From the IMG/VR virus record IMGVR_UViG_3300007074_000111, positions 1 to 24,063 of that record: 24,063 nucleotides of DNA; one strand, written 5' to 3'. Positions 7,238-14,333 of the stretch are shown here, piece by piece. Position 1 is the first letter of the stretch, and each line of letters begins with the position of its first letter. The position numbers were made by a program, and so were the translations under genes. Source of the DNA: a virus. The notes under the pieces are model-generated. The model was not told the origin of the DNA. It was given only the letters and a program-made list of their open reading frames with translations, and made no database searches.

Positions 7238-8655
7238 GCGGATGGGTAGCAGGTGCAATTGTTGGTGGGGCGGTAATCATGGGTAAAACTGCTAAAAGTG
7301 CCGCAGCCACTCAAGCCGGTGCCGCTGTGCAGGCGGGTGAAACTTCACTTGAAGGTTTAGCTTTGCAAATTGCAGCCGACAAAGAGTCGGTTGATAAACA
7401 AATTGCTGCTCAGAAAGAAGCGCTTGCTCAAACTCTTGCTGCTCAAAATATAGCAAACATGGCAGGTGAGCAAGCAAACACTGTCGCGTTAGACAAACAA
7501 CTAGCCGCGCAACAAGCAGCCCTTGACCAGACGCTGGCGTTTCAACGCGAGATTTACAACAAGCAGGTTGAAAACCTATCATCGTTTACAGAAGCTGGCG
7601 AAGCTGGTCAGTCTAGGTTAATGGACTTGCTGGGTTTAAGCGAGAACACCGAAGCTCCGGGGTTTGGTTCAGCCGCAACCGCGTTTAACGTTGAGGGGTT
7701 TGACCCCGGCACTTTGTTTGAGAATTTTAATACTCAGCAAATGGAGATAGACCCTGGTTACGCGTTCCGTTTATCAGAAGGCCAGAAAGCCATTGACAGG
7801 TCTGCCGCCGCTCGTGGTGGTTTGCAGTCAGGTGCTGCTCTTAAAGCTGCTGCTGAGTATGGTCAAAACATGGGTTCGCAGGAATACCAAAACGCATATA
7901 ACCGCTTTCAAGCCAGTAAAGCGTCTAACTCTCAAGAGTACGGTAACGCATTTAATCGTTTTCAAACCGAGCGTGCCAACAGATTAGCACCGCTACAGTC
8001 GCTGCAAGGCATTGGTCAAGCGTCTGCCGCAGGGCAAGCCACAGCCGCTGGCAATTTGGCGTCAGGCTCGTCACAAGCAATTCAAAACTTTGGGTCTGGC
8101 TCAAGTGCTGCTTATCGTAACTACGGTGCCAATGCGTCAAACCTTGCGTCATCTTTAGGTAACAACCAGTCGGCTGCATACAGCGATTACGGTGCTGGTG
8201 TGTCAAACATATACGGCAACTCAAGTGCAGCGCGTCAAAGCGCCTATGCTACAAACACAGCCAATCAGATGAACGCAATTACCGGCGCGGCCAACGCAAC
8301 AGCAGCAGGTCAAATTGGAGTTGGTAACGCGTTTACCAATGCCGTAGGTCAAGGTGTTAATTTTTACGGTCAGTATCAGCAAAACCAATTGATGAATAAA
8401 TATCTGAACCAAGGCGGCTCACAAATGCCATTGCTGGTCGGGTCAGATATAACAATTAAAGAAGACATCCGTAAAATTGGTGTGCTTGACAATGGTTTAA
8501 ATTTGTACAAGTTTCAATACAAACCCTTTTATAAAGACGCGTGGGGTCATGGTGAACAAATTGGGGTTATGGCTCAAGAAGTTGAGAAGGTCATCCCTGG
8601 CGCTGTTTGTGAACACCCTGACGGATACAAGCTCGTGAACTACGCGATGATTTAA
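7234..8655 (+). CDS. Ejection (DNA-transfer) protein with C-terminal S74-type chaperone domain
   Basis: The 473-residue product is probably an internal virion protein released into the host during DNA entry, comparable to P22 gp7. The N-terminus is a Gly/Ala hydrophobic segment followed by a long Ala/Gln coiled coil (about 35-115). Residues 175-250 hold the PGYAFRLSEGQKAIDRSAAA block of this class, then two copies of SQEYxNAxNRFQ (215-226 and 233-244). A Gly/Ser/Ala/Tyr repeat follows (about 270-360). Residues 404-473 resemble the S74 intramolecular chaperone: SDITIKEDI with Ser404 and Lys409 in dyad spacing, then GVMAQEVEKVIPGAV and a final VNYAMI. The domain is short (70 residues), so self-cleavage is uncertain. 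Confidence 0.82.
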   Translation: MSGWVAGAIVGGAVIMGKTAKSAAATQAGAAVQAGETSLEGLALQIAADKESVDKQIAAQKEALAQTLAAQNIANMAGEQANTVALDKQLAAQQAALDQTLAFQREIYNKQVENLSSFTEAGEAGQSRLMDLLGLSENTEAPGFGSAATAFNVEGFDPGTLFENFNTQQMEIDPGYAFRLSEGQKAIDRSAAARGGLQSGAALKAAAEYGQNMGSQEYQNAYNRFQASKASNSQEYGNAFNRFQTERANRLAPLQSLQGIGQASAAGQATAAGNLASGSSQAIQNFGSGSSAAYRNYGANASNLASSLGNNQSAAYSDYGAGVSNIYGNSSAARQSAYATNTANQMNAITGAANATAAGQIGVGNAFTNAVGQGVNFYGQYQQNQLMNKYLNQGGSQMPLLVGSDITIKEDIRKIGVLDNGLNLYKFQYKPFYKDAWGHGEQIGVMAQEVEKVIPGAVCEHPDGYKLVNYAMI

Positions 8656-8668
8656 TAAGGATTAAGTA

Positions 8669-10045
8669 ATGCCACTCGACCCACGCATACCCCTTGGCGC
8701 ACAATCGCCGCAGATTGACTTTGCCAATTTTTCAAATACAAACGCGTTATCAAGCGCTATGAAAATTCGCGGGATGGACCAGGAAAATCAGCTTAACGCG
8801 CAGTCTTTAGGTGAGCAAAATAATCTCCGATCTTTTTTGGCTGGAAACCCTGACCTTGAAAATGCAGCCGTTAAACGAAGGCTTGCTTCTAACTTTGGTG
8901 ACAGCGGTCGCGAAATTGTGTCAAGTCTTACCGGGATTGACACTGCTCAAACTACTGAAGCAACTCGCCGTCAAGCGTTGGCGGTGTCTACTACAGCGCA
9001 ATACCAGAATCTATTGTCGGGTGTTAACACTAGAGATCAGGCAATAGGGTGGGCTGTTTCTCAAAAAAACGATCCTGCATTAGCGGATACACCTATTGGT
9101 AAAGCATCACTAGAGCAAATATTAAATGGGATTCCCACCGATGAAGCGGGGTTTACCCAATGGAAAGACCAAACAGCCATGGGAATGGCTAAATGGTCCG
9201 AGCAAAACAAGCCCAACTTCACATCTCAAAATGTTGGCAATGCAACACAAATTATGTCAACGCCGGGTCGGGGCGGTCCAGCAACAGTAGTGTCGGGGTC
9301 ACGACAGACGATTAAACCAAGTGACGCTGAGAATCAAAGGTTGGCTATCCAGCGAGCTCAGTTAGGAGTTTCTCAGCAAAACGCCGACTCTGCGTCACTT
9401 AGTGCAACTAATCAGCCGATAACGGCAATCGAAATCGAAGACCCTAACAACCCTGGCACGTTTAATGTAGTCGATGGGCGTACTGGAAGGGTACTTGGGA
9501 GAGCCCAGTTGACAGCAGCCCAAGCAAAAACACTGGCTGAAACAAACGACCGCAATACCAAACTTGACAGTGCCATATCTTCAGTCAAAAGCATCCTTGA
9601 GCCGGGTGGGTTACTCGACGTGTCAACTGGCAGTGGGTTTGGCGCAGCAACTGACGCAAGTGCTAGGGTGTTTGGCATCAGCACTGAGGGTAATGTTGCG
9701 ATTGCCCAATTGCAACCAATCGCAGACATGGTTCTTAAATTGGTTCCTCGATTTGAAGGACCACAGTCAGACAAGGACGTTGAGACATACAACAACGCCG
9801 CAGGTAAACTTGCTGACCCATCGATACCAAACACTATTCGGAAATCCGCTGCTCAGACTATTCTTAAATTGATGGAGAAAAGCAGAAACCAAGCTACACC
9901 ATCAGGCGCACCATCAGGAAACCAGGCTGCACCATCAGGCGCACCTCAGTCTGCTGTTGACTACCTTCGCAGGAACCCAAACATGAGTTCCGCATTTGAC
10001 GCAAAGTATGGCCCAGGCTCAGCTAAAAAAGCATTAGGGAACTAA
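8669..10045 (+). CDS. Probable internal virion / ejection protein
   Basis: The 458-residue product is hydrophilic and helix-rich, with many Gln and Ala. It lies between two other likely ejection proteins, where podoviruses encode proteins carried inside the head. Residues about 1-60 (PLDPRIPLGAQSPQIDFANF, then a Gln-rich helix) and the C-terminal AVDYLRRNPNMSSAFDAKYG segment resemble other phage internal virion proteins. A Pro/Ser/Gly linker with repeated APSGAP units lies near residues 410-428 and separates the C-terminal segment. No catalytic motif is visible. An AAGGA ribosome site lies 7 nt before the ATG. Confidence 0.72.
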   Translation: MPLDPRIPLGAQSPQIDFANFSNTNALSSAMKIRGMDQENQLNAQSLGEQNNLRSFLAGNPDLENAAVKRRLASNFGDSGREIVSSLTGIDTAQTTEATRRQALAVSTTAQYQNLLSGVNTRDQAIGWAVSQKNDPALADTPIGKASLEQILNGIPTDEAGFTQWKDQTAMGMAKWSEQNKPNFTSQNVGNATQIMSTPGRGGPATVVSGSRQTIKPSDAENQRLAIQRAQLGVSQQNADSASLSATNQPITAIEIEDPNNPGTFNVVDGRTGRVLGRAQLTAAQAKTLAETNDRNTKLDSAISSVKSILEPGGLLDVSTGSGFGAATDASARVFGISTEGNVAIAQLQPIADMVLKLVPRFEGPQSDKDVETYNNAAGKLADPSIPNTIRKSAAQTILKLMEKSRNQATPSGAPSGNQAAPSGAPQSAVDYLRRNPNMSSAFDAKYGPGSAKKALGN

Positions 10046-10049
10046 CAAA

Positions 10050-12446
10050 ATGGCAGCTAACCCATTCGACCAGTTTGACACGGTAGAGGTAAACCCATTT
10101 GACCAGTTCGACGCGCCAGCAGCGCCTAAGAAAGCCAAACAGTCAAGTGCGTTAGCACAGTTTGGGCAATCCGCTGCGTCTTTGGCAGACATGGTTGTTG
10201 GTGACATCCCAGCGGCAGTTGTTGGGCAAGTTGGATATGCGGGTGCTCGTGCGTTTGGCCAATCACCCGAACAGGCTACAGCCACATCAGGATCAATGGC
10301 TGCACCATTTGAGTCGCCAGTTGGCAACTTGTTTGGTGTAACCAATACACCAAACTATCAGCAAGAAGCATCTCGACGGTTTGCTGGGGCTGTTGGCGAA
10401 AACGTCATGGCTCCTGTTTCTAACGCGCTTGCGCGAACAACTGGGATGTCTGAGCCTGACGCTCAAAACATGTTGGGCACTGCTCTCTTTACAACGCCGC
10501 AGGCTGTCCGTGGTGGCAGACAAGCTGCTGGCGCAGCCAAGCAAGCCGTAAGTGAGATACCAGCGGTTAAAGCGCGTACTGACCGAATTGCGCAGCAAAA
10601 GTCGCAAGTATCTTACGACAGAGCATCCCAGATTGACGCTGCTAAAGCAGCCCAACGTCTTGACATTGGACTTAACCCCGCCGACTCGAATCCTACAGCA
10701 GTTAACAGGTCAATTGTTGCAGCAGCAGGTGAGGCTGGTGTTAACGACAAACTGGCTCAATCAAACATACCCAAGTGGAACAAACTTGCGCGTAAAGACT
10801 TAGGTCTGCCTGAAAACACTCCACTTACAGACAGCGCATTTGACCAAGCTCGGAATCTGCACTCAGCGCCTTACGACAAAGTTCGCACAATGGGTCAGAT
10901 GACTCCCGACGCTACTACAATCCCCACACTAGAAGGGCTGCGCATTCCTGAGTTAATTGGCGGCGCTGAGAACAAAGCTAAGATTGACAGACTGGTGGAC
11001 GACGCTGTTCTTAAAATCGAAAGTGGTATTGATGGTGAGATAGTTGTTAAGAACATCCGTGAGCAGCGCAAGCAGGCAAACGCTGTGTACAACGCTCAGA
11101 AAAGCGGCAGCCTTGTGTCACCTAGCCAGATGGCAGAAGCTGACGCTCGGATGGGTATTGCAGACACGCTAGAGGGTCTTATTGAAAGCAACATACGGGA
11201 CCCTAAAGCACTATCAGATTTTAAAAACGCTCGCACAGCTTTAGCCAAAACATATGACTGGGAACGCGCTACAAGCGTTACAGGTAATCAAGTTGACCCT
11301 ATGCAGGTTGTCAAACTCGCTGAAAAGGGTAAGAAACTGACGGGTGTGCTGTTAGACATATCCAAAGTGGCTGGCAACTATCCTAAAATATCATCTCTTA
11401 CGAAAATGGCCGACGAGCAAAACTACCAGCGTTTACGCCGGGGTGGTGCAGGTGCAACATTGGGTGCTGTAACAACTGGGTTTAACCCAGCCGGTGTTAT
11501 AGGTGGTGCGGCACTGGGCTTTATAGGTAGCGAGGTATTGGCCAATCGGTTAACAAGGCCGGGTGTTCAAAGACGGTTTGCAATGCCTGAAGACAACCGC
11601 ATTCCGCTTGCCCGTCAGGAAGTCCCACCCATACCTCAGAATCGTTCTGTTGTGCCCTACACCACGCCGCAGGAACTGCTAATGCCTGGTGAAGGACCAT
11701 ACCAGCCCAACTTTACCCTACAGCCAAACCAGTACGGACCACGCGTAACCGCTAGTATGCCTGAGGGTGGGCCACCTGCTCTTAACGCACCCAGTGCTCA
11801 AGGCACCATGAATGCGTTGCGAACAGAGGACCTTCGCGCTAGGAACATGGCTGCTTCGCTAGACGAGCAAGCACAGGCTGCTGCTGAGTCTCAATCAATG
11901 GCTACACGCCGCCCAGCGTCTCGTGAAGTCATACTCGATTTTGACCCAATAACAAACAAGTACCGTACTGGCAGCCAAGGACTTAAAGGCGCAACACCTG
12001 ACACCTTTGTTAATTTTGGCGCATCATTGGAAACAGCCGCAAACAAGGTGTCGAAGGGCACTAGGTTTGACATGACTGCCGCTGAAAAAGTGGCGTGGGA
12101 AAGAACAAAGGTTGATTTAGCAGAAGTTGCCCCTGGGTTAAAAGCACTGTCTGATAAAGCTGTTGCTGAGAAAATGCTTGACCGCACTTGGGTTGAACAA
12201 GCGTCAGCCAAGGCACGCGAAAAAGCTGCTGCTTTTGATGAAATCGCTAACCGCGCTGCCAATGAGCAAAGCCGACAATCTGCCATAATGAACCGTGAAC
12301 GGCTAATGGACTTAGTTGACCAGCTTGATGAAAGTCTGCGTACACCTCGTCCAGTGTCTAGGGGTGGTCAGGGTCCAAAGACACGAGCGTTTCAGCGCAA
12401 CATGTTGACACCTGAGCAGGAAATCCAAAACTCTTTACTAAAGTGA
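10050..12446 (+). CDS. Large internal virion / ejection protein
   Basis: The 798-residue product is the largest virion gene here and probably the third ejection protein, in the position of P22 gp16/gp20-like proteins. The N-terminus has a tandem NPFDQFD motif (residues 4-10 and 15-21), seen in many phage internal virion proteins. The body is mostly helical and charged. A Gly/Ala-rich hydrophobic stretch (about 464-500, GATLGAVTTGF then GVIGGAALGFIGSEVLA) could cross or insert into a membrane, fitting a role in forming a DNA channel. The region after it is Pro-rich, then helical to the end. I see no transglycosylase catalytic motif. It begins 5 nt after the previous stop. Confidence 0.78.
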   Translation: MAANPFDQFDTVEVNPFDQFDAPAAPKKAKQSSALAQFGQSAASLADMVVGDIPAAVVGQVGYAGARAFGQSPEQATATSGSMAAPFESPVGNLFGVTNTPNYQQEASRRFAGAVGENVMAPVSNALARTTGMSEPDAQNMLGTALFTTPQAVRGGRQAAGAAKQAVSEIPAVKARTDRIAQQKSQVSYDRASQIDAAKAAQRLDIGLNPADSNPTAVNRSIVAAAGEAGVNDKLAQSNIPKWNKLARKDLGLPENTPLTDSAFDQARNLHSAPYDKVRTMGQMTPDATTIPTLEGLRIPELIGGAENKAKIDRLVDDAVLKIESGIDGEIVVKNIREQRKQANAVYNAQKSGSLVSPSQMAEADARMGIADTLEGLIESNIRDPKALSDFKNARTALAKTYDWERATSVTGNQVDPMQVVKLAEKGKKLTGVLLDISKVAGNYPKISSLTKMADEQNYQRLRRGGAGATLGAVTTGFNPAGVIGGAALGFIGSEVLANRLTRPGVQRRFAMPEDNRIPLARQEVPPIPQNRSVVPYTTPQELLMPGEGPYQPNFTLQPNQYGPRVTASMPEGGPPALNAPSAQGTMNALRTEDLRARNMAASLDEQAQAAAESQSMATRRPASREVILDFDPITNKYRTGSQGLKGATPDTFVNFGASLETAANKVSKGTRFDMTAAEKVAWERTKVDLAEVAPGLKALSDKAVAEKMLDRTWVEQASAKAREKAAAFDEIANRAANEQSRQSAIMNRERLMDLVDQLDESLRTPRPVSRGGQGPKTRAFQRNMLTPEQEIQNSLLK

Positions 12447-12448
12447 CT

Positions 12449-12643
12449 ATGTCAAACGAAAAAGACTTTCAGCTAACCGACGCTCAAATTGAAGCCATCG
12501 CAAACAAGGCCGCCGAGGTCGCGTTGAATCGGGTTTACACAGAGGTGGGAAAGTCTGTGCTAAAGAAGTTAAGCTGGTTGGTCGGCGTGGCTGTTATAGG
12601 TTTATTCATGTGGCTGGCGGGTAACAACGCATTGCCAAAGTAA
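12449..12643 (+). CDS. Small single-span membrane protein
   Basis: The 64-residue product has an amphipathic, mostly acidic N-terminal helix (MSNEKDFQLTDAQIEAIANK) and one hydrophobic span at about 41-58 (LSWLVGVAVIGLFMWLAG). Small proteins like this often precede lysis genes. I chose the ATG at 12449; a GTG at 12443 would form a GTGA overlap with the previous stop and add two residues. Neither has a clear ribosome site, so coupling to the upstream gene is likely. It could be a lysis accessory protein, but function is not proven. Confidence 0.7.
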   Translation: MSNEKDFQLTDAQIEAIANKAAEVALNRVYTEVGKSVLKKLSWLVGVAVIGLFMWLAGNNALPK

Positions 12644-12646
12644 CCC

Positions 12647-13090
12647 GTGCTGGCTGAAATCGCCATCGCAAACGCTGCGTGGGCGGTTTTGAAGGAGGGG
12701 CTGGCCAACGGTAAATCCATGCTAGACATGGCCAAAGACGCGGCAGATTATTTTGACGCTACATCTGTTATTGACAAAAAAGCTCAGGCTGAAGGCAGTT
12801 CATCAGCCGCATTTTTTGCTAGGGAAGACCACAGAGAAAGACAAATAAAGCTCAAAGAGATGCTTATTTGGGCTGGTAGCGCTGGGCAGTACGACCGATT
12901 CCTAGAGTTCAAGCTGGAGCGAAAACGTGAACGCGATGCGATAGAACGGGCTCTCAGAATTAAGAAGATGAAGCGTCTAAAAGCCCTTACGGATGTCGTC
13001 ATCGGTGTCTGTATTTTCATACTGTCCATTACCGGAATAGGCGTACTGCTTTTTGTAGTCTGGCTAATCATTACGAAGGTTTACAAATGA
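12647..13090 (+). CDS. C-terminally anchored membrane protein of the lysis region
   Basis: The 147-residue product starts at a GTG only 3 nt after the previous stop. Residues 1-50 are helical and Ala-rich, 58-110 are very charged (REDHRERQIKLKEML, then ERKRERDAIERALRIKKMKR), and 115-143 form a strongly hydrophobic anchor (VVIGVCIFILSITGIGVLLF). The likely topology is a cytoplasmic domain with a C-terminal anchor. Its TGA overlaps the ATG of the holin gene (ATGA). I do not recognise a named family. Position suggests a structural or lysis-control membrane protein. Confidence 0.68.
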   Translation: MLAEIAIANAAWAVLKEGLANGKSMLDMAKDAADYFDATSVIDKKAQAEGSSSAAFFAREDHRERQIKLKEMLIWAGSAGQYDRFLEFKLERKRERDAIERALRIKKMKRLKALTDVVIGVCIFILSITGIGVLLFVVWLIITKVYK

Positions 13091-13518
13091 TCCCAATACT
13101 CACAAGCCTTATAGGACTAGGCGGCACATGGATGGAAGGCAAGCAGGAGCAGGCCAAGGCTGCATCTGCGGCTGCTATCGTTGGCATCCAGGCTCAGGCA
13201 GACATCGAGAAGGCCAAAGCTATATCAGCCACAAGGCAAGCTGAAACTGGCCAAGGCCAAGACTACGATTTAGACCGCATAGCAATGGAGCAGATGGCAA
13301 AGAGCTGGAAAGACGAGTTTCTGCTTATTGTTTTCTTGACCCCCATGGCCATGGCGTTTGTTCCATCACTGGCCCCACACGCCCTAGCTGGTTTTGAAAT
13401 TATCGGGAAAATGCCACAATGGTATATGTACACAATTACCGGCATGGTAATCGTAATTTATGGCATGCGCGGCATGGTCAAGGCCCTTGCTAATAAAAAG
13501 ATTGGCCTGCAAAAATAG
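13087..13518 (+). CDS. Holin, GTA-type (gene-transfer-agent holin family)
   Basis: The 143-residue product probably forms the membrane lesion that lets the endolysin reach the wall. After an Ala/Gln/Lys helix (20-56), a WKDEFLLIVFLTPMAMAFVP segment (74-93) leads into the first clear span (about 78-95). A Trp-Tyr motif (PQWYMY, 110-115) and a second span (111-128) ending GMRGM follow. This layout (W-x-DEF, hydrophobic run, P-x-WY, hydrophobic run, G-x-R) is typical of the GTA holin family. A weak third hydrophobic stretch lies at the N-terminus. It lies before the endolysin with one small gene between. Confidence 0.78.
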   Translation: MIPILTSLIGLGGTWMEGKQEQAKAASAAAIVGIQAQADIEKAKAISATRQAETGQGQDYDLDRIAMEQMAKSWKDEFLLIVFLTPMAMAFVPSLAPHALAGFEIIGKMPQWYMYTITGMVIVIYGMRGMVKALANKKIGLQK

Positions 13519-13528
13519 GGAGTAGGTT

Positions 13529-13759
13529 ATGGTCTGGCTGCCTGTGGCTTTTGTTTGTTTGTTTGGCGGGGACTGCGTTTTTCACAGCGGTGACTTGTCA
13601 GTATCTGTTGAACAATGCACGGATCAAAATTATCAAGTCAGACACAAATTTGCCACTAACCCTCGCATATCTAAATTTCAAATAACCTGCATCGAAATCC
13701 AATCAAGGGAGCTACTCAATGACATTTCATTTATCACAGCGAAGCCTGGACAACCTTGA
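13529..13759 (+). CDS. Small exported cysteine-containing protein
   Basis: The 76-residue product begins with a short hydrophobic segment (MVWLPVAFVCLFGG), probably a signal peptide or anchor, followed by a polar domain. Four cysteines (C10, C16, C30, C54) could form disulfides in the periplasm. There is no clear lipobox. A GGAG ribosome site lies 7 nt before the ATG. The last 41 nt overlap the endolysin gene in another frame. Small exported proteins with scattered cysteines are common near phage lysis genes, but I know of no assigned function. A spanin-like role is a guess without motif support. Confidence 0.6.
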   Translation: MVWLPVAFVCLFGGDCVFHSGDLSVSVEQCTDQNYQVRHKFATNPRISKFQITCIEIQSRELLNDISFITAKPGQP

Positions 13760-14189
13760 GGGTGTTGACCCTCAGATGGTTGCTGTTGTCAAACTGGCTA
13801 TCACCAAAACTAAAATAGATTTTGGCGTTATTGAGGGGGTGCGCACTATCGAGTGCCAGCGTGAGCTCGTGGCAGCCGGTGCATCTAAAACAATGGACAG
13901 TAAGCACATTTTGAGCATCGTCACAGGGTATGGCAATGCTGTTGACCTAATGGCATACATTGGTTCTCGTGGCTCATGGGAACTAAACTTGTATGATGAC
14001 ATAGCCGACGCCATGTCAGAAGCTGGGCGCGAGCTAAACGTTCCTATTAAGTGGGGCGCTGCGTGGACTGTGAACGACATCTGCGAGTGGGGTGGTTCAA
14101 TGGAGTCGGCTATGAACAGCTACATTGACACTCGCCGTAGTCAGAACCGCCGTCCGTTTATTGATGGGCCTCATTTCGAGCTCTCATAA
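13719..14189 (+). CDS. Endolysin, M15-family peptidase (VanY / L-Ala-D-Glu peptidase type)
   Basis: The 156-residue product probably cuts peptide stems of peptidoglycan at the end of infection. The opening FHLSQRSLDNLEGV, the VIEGVRT strand (38-43) and the C-terminal FIDGPHFELS are diagnostic of the M15 group. Likely zinc ligands are H63 (SKH), D76 (GNAVDL) and H152 (GPHFEL). The distance from H63 to D76 is longer than in the usual SxHxxGxAxD form because about six residues are inserted. There is no signal peptide, consistent with holin-dependent export. A GGGAG ribosome site lies 7 nt before the ATG. The end overlaps the last codons of the convergent minus-strand gene. Confidence 0.88.
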   Translation: MTFHLSQRSLDNLEGVDPQMVAVVKLAITKTKIDFGVIEGVRTIECQRELVAAGASKTMDSKHILSIVTGYGNAVDLMAYIGSRGSWELNLYDDIADAMSEAGRELNVPIKWGAAWTVNDICEWGGSMESAMNSYIDTRRSQNRRPFIDGPHFELS

Positions 14190-14332
14190 ATATTTTTGGC
14201 AACAACCACCTCTTTTGTTGTGAATCGGTGGTTGTTAGCGCACACGTAGCGGCGATAGGTGGAACCATTGGCGCGTTGGCGCGTCTCTTTAACCTCAGTC
14301 CAAGCGCGGCACTCTAACTCTGGGCATATCAT
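14171..14332 (-). CDS. Small zinc-ribbon protein, NrdR N-terminus-like
   Basis: I place the start at 14332, one nt after the helicase stop, because AAAGGAG lies 6 nt before this ATG; the longer frame from 14404 has no such support. The 53-residue product has a zinc-ribbon pattern: C3 and C8, a basic middle (KETRQRANGSTYRRYVC), then C31 and H35 followed by RFTTKE. This resembles the ribbon of NrdR, which ends ERFTTFE, and other small phage zinc-finger regulators. The ATP-cone of NrdR is absent. It is the last gene of the minus-strand replication operon. Nucleic-acid binding is likely; the target is unknown. Confidence 0.75.
   Translation of the reverse strand: MICPELECRAWTEVKETRQRANGSTYRRYVCANNHRFTTKEVVVAKNIYESSK
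14201..14236. repeat. 10-bp perfect inverted repeat near the convergent gene ends
   Basis: AACAACCACC (14201-14210) and GGTGGTTGTT (14227-14236) are exact inverse copies, 16 nt apart, inside the zinc-ribbon gene and just past the endolysin stop. Neither strand has a T run after it, so it is not a standard terminator. Confidence 0.5.
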
Positions 14333-14333
14333 G

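Noticed and set aside
9412-9834. 140-codon minus-strand frame opposite the second ejection protein
   Set aside because: Antisense shadow with Ser/Leu/Pro-rich composition and no matching neighbours on that strand.
9893-9953. Short direct repeats CCATCAGGCGCACC in the second ejection gene as a possible array or binding site
   Set aside because: They encode the APSGAP linker in frame and are best explained as a low-complexity protein linker.
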